Source: Malus domestica
Taxonomy: Eukaryota; Streptophyta; Magnoliopsida; Rosales; Rosaceae
Assembly: GCF_042453785.1 (NCBI RefSeq)
Contig: NC_091670.1
Span: 39,567,501 to 39,631,500, forward strand
Direction: 5' to 3'
DNA length: 64,000 bases
Within the stretch, counting starts at the first letter, position 1; each line of letters opens with the position of its first letter. Made by a program: the position numbers and the translations under genes. Below the pieces are notes generated by a model. That model searched no databases. It was given only the letters and a program-made list of their open reading frames with translations, and was not told the DNA's origin. Below are positions 12,333 through 22,518 of this stretch, one piece after another.

Positions 12333-12778
12333 CTCACCCTCACTCCCACCGTAGAAGCAACATTTTACCGACGTGAATCGGTCGTTAATAAGCTTGCTAA
12401 TAACACATCTCTGTCGAGATATAGCGGTTTTGGCACAGAGAGAGTGAGCGCTCTTATGCATATATTGCAATCGAAAATGTAATAACATAGGCTATGGCTT
12501 ATATAGCCTGGAGAAAATAATTTATCCGTAAAGGTGGTAACTCACCGGTGGATACTTAAGTATTGTTCGGTTGAAGAAGTAGCAATTGAATTTGTAATTT
12601 GCTAATTGAATTGCTACCTTCGTTGAAGATGCGTTTTCCTATTTGGGGGTGGCAAACCCAATTACTACTTCGAAGATGCTTTTCGAATGATAGGTATTAA
12701 TCAGATTGCCAAGGGGATTTGGAAATGGTTAATGTATTGTAGTATTTTCATGTCGAGTTTTGGTTAGAATTATAAATA

Positions 12779-12906
12779 GGGAATTTTAACGAAAATCATA
12801 TTTTTACATTAAAAAGTTAATCATGTTATTATTTACTTAACCTTTTATTTTGTCCTTACCGTTAAAATGTAAAGTTTTCAAGCTATTTTCAGTAGTTTTT
12901 CTTTAT
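12779..12906 (-). repeat. TTAACGAAAA MITE-like repeat, copy 1
   Basis: The segment runs TTTTAACGAAAATCATATTT...TTTTATTTTGTCCTTACCGTTAAAA...AGTAGTTTTTC. The same 120-160 bp unit recurs at 18231, 40020, 40225 and 51860 in either orientation. It is AT-rich and non-coding, with inverted-repeat-like ends (TTTAACGAAAA at one side, AAGGAAAACTAATG-like at the other). The superfamily is not determined. Confidence 0.6.
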
Positions 12907-12973
12907 AAATAATTATAATAGTTGGTTAAAATTCTAAACATGATCCAAATTTGGGCTATTTTTTCCAAATTTC

Positions 12974-13160
12974 CCACCAGTTGGTGGCCTTGTCACAGTA
13001 GTTAACTTTTTAGAGGCGGAAAGACTTATAAAGACATTTTAGTTTTTCCTCGACCACCATTATGTAATTCACCAGTTTCAGTAATTGAACTTAAAACGTG
13101 TTGTGTGAAATACGGACATGGAGTTCATTCTCAACAATTGGACCATCACATGGTGGTTTA
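12974..13160 (-). repeat. tRNA-derived SINE, family A, copy 1
   Basis: On the minus strand it begins near 13160 with AAACCACCATGTGATGG, matching the 5' end of the copy at 35879. It continues with CGTATTTCACACAACACG and a B-box-like AAGTTCAATTACTG. It ends with TAAGTCTTTCCGCCTCT and CTGTGACAAGGCCACC. It lies downstream of the phosphorylase gene. Confidence 0.65.
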
Positions 13161-13529
13161 TTTTAAGTATCTTTTTCGGGTATTAATTTTAGAATATAAA
13201 TTTATGGGTTGTTTTATTATCACCCCACATCTTTATGAATACACCCCACGTCTAAAATGTGCCTATAAAATTCTAGCTTTGTCCTCCATTTTTCTGAAGT
13301 CACCCCATCCCCATAAACAAATGTCGGCAAAAAGCTAGCTCGACGACCACGAGCCACCCATATAAGAGGCATCCGTCATCGATATCAGCACAATAAAAAA
13401 CCCCCCACGTCGTAGAAGTTGACAGCCAAGACCGAATCTCTAAAAGATTGAGAATTGCCCAACACTCTTGATTCACACACTCTATCTCCCAATTCCCTAT
13501 TACCTACCGGCGAGTGGCTGGTGATTGGA

Positions 13530-13530
13530 T

Positions 13531-13566
<36 letters not shown>

Positions 13567-13581
13567 GGAGAGAGAGAGAGA
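13530..13581. repeat. Compound microsatellite (CA)n(TA)n(GA)n
   Basis: Three dinucleotide tracts abut: ACACAC, then ATATAT, then GAGAGA, over about 50 bp. The rest of 13160-13960 between the SINE and the next gene shows nothing else recognisable. Confidence 0.9.
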
Positions 13582-13964
13582 GCATGGCGAGTGGTTGAGA
13601 TTTTTTGCCCAGACATTGTGGTGGTTGGCAGCCGACATAAGGGGGTGGATGAGGTTTATTTTGGACTTCAGAACTTAATTCATCAGGGTAAAAATGGAAA
13701 TTTAACCGAAAAAAAATTATGGGGTGTATTCATAGGATTGTGGGGGTGTTAATAGAATTACCCAAATTTATTCGATCAAAATATTTTAAGTTTTTATTTT
13801 TTTCGACGTTTCTAGTAATATCGATGAAGGGGAATAATAAGTCGTTGACATGTCGTTTCTTGCCACTCGACGGCGTTGCAACTGACGATTGACTGAAACC
13901 CGAAACTAAAACAGTTATCGCTGCAAATTTCGAGAGATCGGGAAGCTCAAGCACTCAATCGCTG

Positions 13965-16315
13965 ATGACAAATTCAGTTCATCTGATTCCGTTGCTATTT
14001 CTATTTCCCGCCTTCTTCTCGTCGTCTCTCTTCGTTCTGTCCGAAACGACATGCTCACCTTCCCGCACGCCCGACGGCGGCGGCCGCGACGGCAGCTCCC
14101 TCAGCCAGCTCCACCAATTCAACCTCAAGATCGCCCGCTTAGGTATTTACGCTCACTTCGTGCTTCGCTCTCTCTTTATTTTCTTTAATTTGAGTGATTT
14201 GTTAGTTAATTCTTGCTTCTCAGCTGTTAATTTCGTTGTGCAGAGTCGATCTTAGCAGAAAGCGTTCAGAATCTGAGCGAGAAGATAGTTCGTATCGAAG
14301 AGCGCGAGAAGCGCATTGACGAAATGTCGCAGAAGATCCATCACTTGCAATCTGTTTTATCCACTCTTAAGGTTCGTTGTTTCCCGCTAAATTAAGCGAA
14401 ATTATATCAGAAAGTTTAATTATGTATGAATTTTTAGCTGTATTTGCATATCTCAGGGCGATTCGATCCGTGCCGATGGAAGGATCAATGCTCTGGAAGA
14501 AGAGGTTTGCATTGCATTTTTCTAATTTGTTTTTGAAAATTTTCAATTCAGTGTGGGATTTGAGAATTAGGATTTGGAATGCTTATTTAGGTACGGATTC
14601 TATGGGAGGCATCGAGAAAGTTCAACTTTGATCTTCATGTTTTGGAGTCTAAGGCACAGGATGCCGAGGATCGGCTCAAAACGGTTGCCTCTCAGGCTCG
14701 AAAGGTCACATATTATACACTGATATGCTTACTACAATCTTCGGTCTATGAGTATGATGATCATTTTGCGATTGACTTCTTTGTCTTTGATTTTAGATGA
14801 CCGACATTGTTACCGAACAATGGATTCAAATTCAGCGACTCGAGCAGGCTCTTTATATTACGCAGGTAAGCATTTCGTACTTGAAACTGGCTTAGGATTC
14901 TGTACTTGATGAATTCGTAAGTTTTACCGAAATGAATTTTGATGATTCACTAATATTTATTGGTTTAATCAGGCAAGGACTATGAGGCTTCAAAGGCAAG
15001 TGAGCTCTGGAAGGTGCACATTCTTGGAGGTATGAGTCGGTGTGAAATTGTATGTATTTGTGAAATATCACGGGAACTCAAACCCCGTCACCACTGACAG
15101 CGTCAAGTCTTCTCAACGAATGACATATTTTCCATTTTACTTAATATAACTTCACATTAATCCATTGAATCTTATGGCATGCAGTTCATGAACAGGCTTT
15201 ACGATGACCATCTGCCGAAGATGGTTGGGCCCAACTTGAGATCCTATTTCTCTCAAGCTCAGCATCAGTTGAAGAGAGTCTTTGAAGCAGTTAAAAAGTC
15301 TCACCACGAGGTCTGTACCGAATCTTTTTTTTTTAATTAGTACGTAGCAGCTGTAGGAAAAAGAATTTCCTTCAATGTTCTTATTAGGCCCCTGAGGCCA
15401 TCCTGTGGAACACCTATATAACTTTCTGCCATTAAGTTTGAAGCTTTGTACATTTGTGTATCCTGTGGCACATTTGATTATATAACTTAGATCTTTGAAG
15501 GTGTTGGGCCGTAAAAGTTTTGTGAAACTTGCCCACATAACATTGTGGAATGCTGTCCTTTTTGTAAGCTCAGTCTGTAGGAAGTTGAATCAATCATTGA
15601 CGGAGAAGCATGTCATGAGCCGATGAGCGTATGCTAAATAGTGGCTTTTCATTAGTTTGATGATATATTCCTGCCCCTCAGAAATCTCATTGAACATCCT
15701 TTCTCACCATGCATCAAAAGGTTGCTGAGGACCGCTCCATTTTCTACTGCCACTTGTTGTTCCCTTAAGTAATTCTGTGTAATAATTTAGAAATAATTAA
15801 GCACCTTTGCATTTTTTAGCCCATGCTTGGCTTGGAGTTTATAGCCTAGGCAGTTTACACGCCCGATAAACAATTCTCATACAAGCATGTAAGGTTGTAT
15901 AAAGTGAAAATATCAAGTTTGCTTCAGTCGTTTATCCATTGTATGAGGTGGTCATATCACCTCATCATTTACCAGACACTTCTGTTTCAGTTGTTATGCT
16001 AATCCATTCCGGAAAACCTTAACTTTGTTTACGCAGTTGCAACATTTCATCAAAGACAAACTGGAAGAGAATGAATTTACCGCAGCCCTCGCCCACGAGG
16101 AATTAGTTTTCTTTATGGTATGTATTCGGTCTTTTTCCTCTTTAATATTTTTGTTCTCCTTTCTGTCACAGCTTTTTTTCTGAAGAAATACATTCACGTC
16201 GAAGCATTTTCTTGTGATATTACCCTTAATCGAAGTTGCTATTTTCCAGGCTTCTGCAGTAATTACCTTCCCGATAATGAGTGCTTGGATGCTGCTCTCA
16301 TCAAAATTCCATTAG
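13965..16315 (+). CDS. Coiled-coil type membrane protein, NKS1/ELMO-like (Golgi)
   Basis: Nine exons (13965-14142, 14244-14371, 14457-14504, 14591-14704, 14797-14865, 14973-15029, 15185-15310, 16037-16117, 16250-16315) join in phase to give 288 aa. Residues 1-26 form a hydrophobic signal segment (LIPLLFLFPAFFSSSLFVL). The middle (about 45-175) is rich in heptad-like charged and Leu positions (SEKIVRIEEREKRIDEMSQKI), suggesting coiled coil. The C-terminus (VFFMASAVITFPIMSAWMLL) is a probable membrane segment. This layout matches the plant NKS1/ELMO proteins, Golgi scaffold-like factors linked to pectin synthesis and cell adhesion. The family assignment is from memory and less certain than the gene model. 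Intron 7 is the longest, at about 725 bp. Confidence 0.8.
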
Positions 16316-16539
16316 TTGAAACCGTTACAAGTACTGAACGAAAGAAATATTCGAGATTTTGATTACGTTCTAACAGGTAATTTTGATAGCTATTGTTTCC
16401 AGGAGCATTATATTGGCCTAAATTGTAACATTTTACACATAGGTCAATGCCTACAAGAGCGAATGTAACGATTCCATAAACGAATCAAATGTCGAATTCT
16501 CCTTGTATAATATTTCAAAGATGTATCTGATGCAAGGGG

Positions 16540-16645
16540 CTTGGAGGCTTGTAGCTCACGTGGTTAATAGCATTTAGGTGTCATCGTCTTGTGTTCAAGT
16601 TTGACTTTCCTCTCTTTTCTGGTATTGCTTGTATAAAAAGAATCA
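16540..16645 (+). repeat. tRNA-derived SINE-like fragment, family C, copy 1
   Basis: GGCTTGTAGCTCACGTGGTT resembles a tRNA A box, and TTGTGTTCAAGTTTGAC a B box 35 bp later. The tail GGTATTGCTTGTATAAAAAG matches tails near 17140 and 28520. It is short and diverged. Confidence 0.5.
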
Positions 16646-16854
16646 GCCATTTAATAAATCGACTGCAAGTCCGACCAACTTGATCACCTTGGCCGTGAAG
16701 TTTAGAGACGCTGGGGAGAATTGAACAGACGACCTCATGCGTAGGAGAGAAACTCTACCTATAATGGTAAAGCTATTATGGCGGTATCCCAAGTTACTCT
16801 TGCAACGTTAAGTTGGGATGTGTCACCATTACATACATCTTTTTTGTGCGCAAC

Positions 16855-17035
16855 CACTTAGTACTATGATCTAGTTGTATTCTTTTTTCATTTGTAAGTG
16901 AGAGGTCTTAAGTTTGATTCTTGCCAAAACGAATTCCAACTAAATTATCATAGCTAGGCTAGCCTATTGTGAGGCTTAATTTACACTCATTACATCCTTA
17001 GTGTAGATAATATCGTATATATTTAAAAAAAAAAA
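16855..17035 (+). repeat. tRNA-derived SINE, family B, copy 2
   Basis: It contains TACTATGATCTAGTTGTATT (A-box region) and GAGAGGTCTTAAGTTTGATTC (B-box region). The conserved 3' part GCCTATTGTGAGGCTTAA...TTAGTGTAGATAATATCG is followed by an A-rich tail at 17023-17035. It matches the minus-strand copy at 3399-3548. A further family C tail (CCAGTATCGCTTGTATATAAAG) lies just downstream, near 17130-17155. Confidence 0.7.
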
Positions 17036-17290
17036 CACCATATATCCCGAAGATATTATATCAAATTTCAAAAGTTTGCAAATCGCGTACACGTTTACCC
17101 CTAAGATTCCGAGTTCCATTTTTCGCATTTTCCAGTATCGCTTGTATATAAAGTTCTTAATGAAATAGAATTGAAATCTTACCACATTAAGAAACCTTTA
17201 TTCTTTGCTAAAATGTGAACCACCCTTTTGGCCTCTCTCTCCCCAGGTCAACCTTATCTTTGAGATGGTTGAAGGATAAGCACCAAAACA

Positions 17291-17743
17291 ATGGAGGACA
17301 CCACATGGGAGCAAAAACTCAATGCCCTAACCCACATCCTAATCAACCCTACAACCGCACCATCTCCCCACTCCCAGCTCTTCATCGCCACCCAAATCCC
17401 CTGCTACCTCAACTGGGACTACCCTCCAATCCTCTGCACCAAATCCGCCTTCCCTCCAATCCACCTCCAATTTGCCATCTCCCTCTTCCTCAAAAGGGTC
17501 TCCAGATTAGGGCTCCCCCAGACCTCCTGGAGGTCCAAGTGCCCTTACCAGCTGCCCCCGCCATTGGTCCTTGCAAAGGGCGTAGAGGAAGCTCAGTGGG
17601 GTGAGGAGCAGATGATAGAAAGGTTTAGGAAGAGGATGAGGAGAAAACGACTTGGTAGTAGTGTGAATCCTTTGCTTCCTATTTTGGTTCCCAATATGTT
17701 GTTGTTTTTTCTTCTTCTTTGGGACCCTAGTATCGAAAATTAG
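17291..17743 (+). CDS. Conserved plant protein of unknown function, single exon
   Basis: An intronless frame of 150 aa. The N-terminus MEDTTWEQKLNALTHIL precedes a Pro/Cys-containing core (TQIPCYLNWDYPP, GLPQTSWRSKCPYQLPPP, KGVEEAQWGEEQ). A basic stretch follows (RFRKRMRRKRLG), then a hydrophobic C-terminal segment (LLPILVPNMLLFFLLLW) that could anchor it in a membrane. The motif-dense composition and the match to a small plant-wide family recalled from memory support a real gene, but no function is known to me. ATG 17291 is preferred over the alternative frame from 17215, which has low-complexity composition. The stop is six bases before a large hairpin that would lie in the 3' UTR. Confidence 0.75.
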   Translation: MEDTTWEQKLNALTHILINPTTAPSPHSQLFIATQIPCYLNWDYPPILCTKSAFPPIHLQFAISLFLKRVSRLGLPQTSWRSKCPYQLPPPLVLAKGVEEAQWGEEQMIERFRKRMRRKRLGSSVNPLLPILVPNMLLFFLLLWDPSIEN

Positions 17744-17748
17744 ACAAA

Positions 17749-17912
17749 TTTTAGGGTAGAGGCTTCCGTGTCGCGTTATCCCTTCACTCAAGACATACAA
17801 AGATTCCTGCATTCGGACCTGCCCACATGAACCCGTGTGGGATCCGAATACAGGGAGTTTTTCTTGAGTCTTGCGCGGACGAGTGGTGACACGGAAATCC
17901 CTACCCTAAAAA
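17749..17912. repeat. Long imperfect hairpin immediately after the gene at 17291
   Basis: TTTTAGGGTAGAGGCTTCCG at the left mirrors CGGAAATCCCTACCCTAAAA at the right. Further pairing includes CACTCAAGAC with CTTGAGTCTTG, CATTCGGA with TCCGAATA, and CCCACA with TGTGGG at the tip. Arms are about 75 nt. It may be a MITE or an inverted-repeat locus giving a structured 3' UTR. Confidence 0.75.
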
Positions 17913-18230
17913 TGAAGTTGTACTAGCCTGGCCAAAAGTGGTTCTTGTTAATTTTATCTTAATTTGTATCTGGGTTTCTGGGAAATCTGTGTTTTATTTA
18001 TGTTTACGGGATGTATAAAAGAATGAATTTGTACTAGCTTAGCTTTCAGCTGAAATCAGTAGTCTTTACAGATATCTGTGTTGTTTATTTTGACGGTTTG
18101 CTCCTCCACTTACTCTACTAAGCTACTCTGCAATAAAAAAATAAAAGAAAGGGACAACAAGAAAAAAGTGAAGAAATACAATAGCAAATAGAAATGGAGA
18201 ATCTTTATCTGTTACTGGTTTTATATTTTA

Positions 18231-18390
18231 AGAAAACTGATAAAAATGATTTGAAAATTTTGAGTTTTCACGATAAGAATAAAATAAATGGTAAAGTGAA
18301 TAGTATCATGATTGATTTTTTACTTTTTAGTGTAAAAATATGATTTTTCGTTAAAGTGAACCGTATGGGAAGTTTTTCGTTAAAATTCTC
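18231..18390 (+). repeat. TTAACGAAAA MITE-like repeat, copy 2
   Basis: The unit GAAAACTGATAAAAATGATT...GGTAAAGTGAATAGTATCAT...TTTTTCGTTAAAATTCTC is the reverse orientation of the copy at 12779. It closely matches the two copies at 40.0-40.4 kb. Confidence 0.65.
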
Positions 18391-18603
18391 ATATTTTATT
18401 GTTTTTATCTATCTATGTCTATATAGTACGTTAGGAAGAATGAGAAAGATAAATGCGAGGACATAAAACCGGTTGCAAAATAATCTTGTCTAAAAACACA
18501 CTTTGAGATGAGAAACATAAAACCCTATGGCGTGATGATATGAGAGTGATAGACACCCGGTTAGCAAAACGAATTCAGTCCTAAAGGCACGCTGAGTAAT
18601 TGC

Positions 18604-18795
18604 GATCCTCTTTAAATTTTTGTGTTGAGAGCCAACGGATTCAAATATTCGGACCATTTATTTTAAATCTTATTGCCTCATTAGTCCGTTTAATAGCTTA
18701 CATCACACAAGCCAAAAGTTCAGATCTCTCTCTTCCATGAACAATCCGAATTTCTATATTCGTTGGCTCCAAAATTCAAGATCCGGAGATCCCCT
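18604..18795. repeat. Hairpin MITE, GGATCTC/CCGGA family, copy 1
   Basis: The left arm (GATCCTCTTTAAATTTTTGT, GAGCCAACGGATTCAAATA) pairs imperfectly with the right arm (CCGAATTTCTATATTCGTTGGCTCC, AAGATCCGGAGATCC). A similar arrangement with the motifs GAACAGTCC and CCGGAGAGG occurs at 21281-21462. Non-coding. Confidence 0.55.
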
Positions 18796-18811
18796 TAGAA
18801 ACACTAAAACT

Positions 18812-18958
18812 AGGGATGTGATATCCACACACCCCTTTTTACTTCTCACACACCCTTTTAATTTTCGGCCGTCAGATCGGATGAAATGAAGAAGATCAAC
18901 GGACATAAATTAATAAGGATGTGTGAAAAGTAAAAAATGATGTGTGGATAGCACACCC
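18812..18958. mobile_element. hAT-like MITE with terminal inverted repeats
   Basis: The left end AGGGATGTGATATCCACACA mirrors the right end TGTGTGGATAGCACACCC. The inner arms (TTTTTACTTCTCACACA against TGTGTGAAAAGTAAAAAA) also pair. CTAAAACT stands at both edges (18804-18811 and 18959-18966) and reads as an 8-bp target duplication, the length typical of hAT elements. Size is about 147 bp, non-coding. Confidence 0.7.
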
Positions 18959-19394
18959 CTAAAACTATGCTACCGCAAATGGCGCACAGGTTTCACATCA
19001 TCCAAGAAAAAGAAAAAGAAAAGTGTACTAAACATAAAGAAAAAGAAAAGGGGTTTTGGGTGCTTTGTCAAGCACAAACGTTGACAGAAGCATGTTCCAT
19101 TGTTTAATTATTATATTCCTTTGTCCTCAGTCTAAGGGATGGTGGTGGTTGAGGAAGAAGAACCCTAATTTCCTCCCCAATGAGGAAGGAAGATGGAAGA
19201 AGAGAGAAAGGGGACTGATTGGCCCACCTTTGCGTCAATCAGTTGCTTCAATCTGTAACTGCTGTAACCAAACACTGAAGACTTATTCTCACATGGCTAC
19301 TCACATTAGTTGGCACACACCACTTACCACGCGCAAAACTTGAATACCAAATGTCATTGCCAATGTAGGTCACTGGTTTAACGTCATTTTTTCA

Positions 19395-19871
19395 AAAAAA
19401 AATCAGCTGGTGACTTTGTCACGACAATCTACATTTTCGAGGTCGGAAAGATTGACAGAGACATTTCAGCCTCTTCTTGACCACTATCGTGTTAGGGATC
19501 AAACCCAAGACATGCCGTGTGAAATACGGGCTAGAATTCATCCTTAATCGTTGGTGTAACATTCCATATCATCTAGGGGAATGGATCCTGTAAGCCTTAT
19601 ATATATATTCTCATCTCTACCTAGCACGAGGTCTTTTGAGAGCTCACTAACTTCGGGTTCCATCGGAACACCGAAGTTAAGCGAGTTCGCGCGAGAGCAA
19701 TCCCATGATGGGTAATCCACTGGGAAGTTCTCGTGTGAGTTTCTAGAAACAAAACAGTGAGGATGTGGTAGGGGCTTAAAGCAGACAATATTGTGCTACG
19801 GCAGAATCGAGCTCAAGATGTGGTGGAGGTCTGGGCCGAGATGTGACAATTGGACTACCTAGTGGTAGTTA
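19395..19871 (-). repeat. tRNA-derived SINE, family A, copy 2, split by a Cassandra LTR
   Basis: The 3' part of the SINE lies at about 19395-19554: GGTGACTTTGTCACGACAAT, GGTCGGAAAGATTGACAGAG, and CATGCCGTGTGAAATACGGG. Its 5' end resumes at 19854-19871 (ACTACCTAGTGGTAGTT), directly after the inserted LTR. The uninterrupted copy at 12974-13160 shows the two parts are contiguous in the ancestor. Confidence 0.72.
19555..19848 (+). mobile_element. Cassandra TRIM solo LTR carrying a 5S rRNA-like segment
   Basis: A 294-bp LTR beginning TGTAACATTCC and ending GAGATGTGACA. The flanks GTTGG (19550-19554) and ATTGG (19849-19853) form a 5-bp target duplication with one mismatch. The inner segment at about 19622-19743 resembles plant 5S rRNA (CCGAAGTTAAGCGAG, TGATGGGTAATCCACTGGGAAGT). 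That is the hallmark of Cassandra, whose LTRs use a Pol III 5S promoter. No primer-binding site or internal domain follows, so it is a solo LTR. The near-intact target duplication argues against great age. Confidence 0.88.
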
Positions 19872-20519
19872 AAGTCATTTTCTTTGTTGGTGTAAGTTGA
19901 GTGCAACTTACATACAACGGAGAAATATGATATTTGTATATTTCTCACTTATAATCAATTACGAAAAGAGTACATTCTCGTTTCAGGTAAAAATTTTGTC
20001 CGCTAGTCATTTACTCTAGAAAATCGAAGTTAAGTATGCAATGTTTAAATTTGAATTGGGTAACTACAGAAAACAAACTTACATAATGGGAAATGGGAAA
20101 TCATATATAGGTTAATTAAAGACAATGTTGTGTGAATTTTTCACCATTTGAGGCAGCTTTTTCAAAAGTTTTATTTACTGCTTTAAGACCAACCCCTTTT
20201 TTCTGTCTTTATTTTCTGCCTTTATTTTCTGCCAGGAAGGTGCTAAATAGGCTTTTCTTTTTCTTCCTTCCTTTCTTTTGGCTTTGTGATACCAATTGAA
20301 ATGGTCTAGGGTTTTTGGTGGGGAAGGCAGAAGCTGGTGGTGCATATATAATCATGGAAGAAGTTTCTTTTAACCTTCCACCCTTTTTTTTCCCTTAAAA
20401 ATTCACCTGTAAAAATAATAAAATGTGACATAAATTGGAATTGAAGAAGATGCAACCAACCACAAAAACTTCAATATCATCTTTATTTTTTCAGCTTTTA
20501 TGGTAATAACTTAATAATT

Positions 20520-20806
20520 TAAGAGTTGTTTGATAATCATTTCATTTCTAGTTTTTAGTTTTTGGTTTTCACTGTTTTGAAAACTGCAAATAAAAGCCTT
20601 GTTTGGTAACTACTTTTAGTTATTAAAAAAAAATGAAAACTAAAAGTTGAAAAACTATTTTCTTGAGTTTTTACTTCTTGGTTTTCTGTTTTCGTTTTTT
20701 TTTTTTTTTTTTTTGAAATCTGAAAATAGTTATTAAACAAGATTTTAGTTTCTTAAAAAGTGAAAAATAAAATTAAAAAACGAAATAGTTATCAAATGGC
20801 CCCTAA
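20520..20806. repeat. AT-rich MITE-like repeat with inverted ends
   Basis: AGAGTTGTTTGATAATCATTTC near 20521 mirrors GAAATAGTTATCAAATGGCCCC near 20782. Internal GTTTGGTAACTACTTTT and AATAGTTATTAAACAAG also pair. The centre contains a poly(T) tract at 20696-20714. It is probably a non-autonomous DNA element; ends are approximate. Confidence 0.5.
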
Positions 20807-21280
20807 CTAATAGATAAATGCAATAGTTGGGATGTAAATATTAGCAGATGAGCATGTTATGAAGTATATATCCATCTTCTAGTCACTATTTTTGGACCAT
20901 ATGACAGATGAGATTGTTACGAAGTTTCTATCCATAATTAATTCATTTGAGTTTTGTAGTTATGCAGCGTAAATGACTAAATACAAAGTTAAATTGCATA
21001 ACCTAATATGACAGCATTGCAAAACCAATCACGCACTATTACGTTAATACGCGTGATTGACATACCATCACAATCACCTCCACCGTCAAGATTAGAACAC
21101 GAATCAATCTTCAGTGGCAGTAGTCTGCTTTTCCGGTAAATTTGACCAAGCATACAAGTGCTGCGTGCACCATATGATATCATATGCTGTGTCTGCCCTA
21201 CCAACACCACAATCCACGCATAATTACACGGCCATATCAATGATGTCGATGTCATGCTTCTTCTTTGGCACGAGGTTGAC

Positions 21281-21462
21281 ATCCTCTGGATCTCATTGTT
21301 CGGAACCTAAAATTAGTAAATTCAGACTATTCAAATTAAATTTGATAGTCCTCATTAACTTATTTCACTGATCATCTCACACAAATCAAGAGCCCGAATC
21401 TCTCTCTCTTGAACAGTCCAAATTTGTTAGTTTTTAGCCTCCGAACAGTGAGGTCCGGAGAG
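21281..21462. repeat. Hairpin MITE, GGATCTC/CCGGA family, copy 2
   Basis: Left CATCCTCTGGATCTCATTGT and CGGAACCTAAAATTAGTAAATT mirror right CAAATTTGTTAGTTTTTAGCC and ACAGTGAGGTCCGGAGAGG. It shares the CT-rich inner motif (CTCTCTCTCTTGAACAGTCC) with the copy at 18604. The surrounding 19.9-22.4 kb shows no supported gene. Confidence 0.5.
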
Positions 21463-22417
21463 GTACTCAACTCTTCCGTCACCATTTGCATTTTTTTCCT
21501 TCCAAAATGATCCTTTGTGAATTGTGATATTGCAATGCAGATTGCATCCTTCCTTCTTCTTTTTTTCCCTCAGCTTTAGGGGACATCATGAGCACCCTCA
21601 ATTAAAGTTCACATTCCCTTATTAATTGTGTTAGCTGGGTTGTTGTTGTTCTCATTCATCTTATCATATAATCGGCTTGCTTAGAATGAAAGAATAATCA
21701 ATGGTCATAAGCAAATTTCTGTTAGCAAATGCTTATTACACCGTATTAAAGAAGAAAAACTTCGGTAGTGCTGTTTTACTAGTGCATTTCTCACATTAAT
21801 ATGAGGTCGGGTGGACACTAAAATACAAAGAGAGTTTATACTTTTGTGAGAAATATTTTACAGATAACGTCATTGAGGTGTCTCTACTTAAGTTTTTCTC
21901 CTCTTATAAAACAAGTTTAAAGCCAAATGACAGGTTTTTGTAGATAAAATTAAAATGGGAATGTGGCTAACGGGGATGAGATCAATTTTTAACATGAATA
22001 ATCAATGAAATAGAGTCTAAAGAGCCAAACAATTCGAAATTAGATCATCGTCATATCTCTACCTCAGGATTAGATGGGCTTGAAAAACCAGGCCATTCGA
22101 GAGAGAGAGAGACGAGGAGATGAGGGCGTGAGTTTGTGCGTGAGTTAGGCCAATAAAATGGGTTCATAGAACCGTAAAAGTTAAATCAAATGGTCTAAAT
22201 TTCTGAATCCGTCTGCTTTGAGGCAAAGATTTGGAAATGATCTCATTCCAAACAATTCCAATAGTCTTAACAAAGAAAAAAAAAACTTACTAACTGGAAA
22301 AAGGAGCAAAGTGCTCAATTGTATCCAAAGTGGGGACCAGAAACCATCACTCATCCTCCACCCCATTTTGCACCTGATGAGTTGAAAAAATTGGTGGAGA
22401 AAAAGAAAAAGGTCCTC

Positions 22418-22424
22418 TATATAA
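22418..22424 (+). promoter_or_regulatory. TATA box of the E6-like gene
   Basis: TATATAA in the context CCTCTATATAAACAATGC lies about 95 bp before ATG 22519. This gives a predicted transcription start near 22450 and a short leader rich in C and A. Confidence 0.7.
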
Positions 22425-22518
22425 ACAATGCAATACCCACTAGCTCTCCCTGCACTACAACACTCCCACACTTCTCACTTCACATCACAGCAGTTGCCTC
22501 CCACAACAATTGCCACTC

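Noticed and set aside
19622-19743. Functional 5S rRNA gene
   Set aside because: The sequence is diverged from plant 5S and sits inside an LTR with a target duplication, so it is Cassandra, not rDNA.
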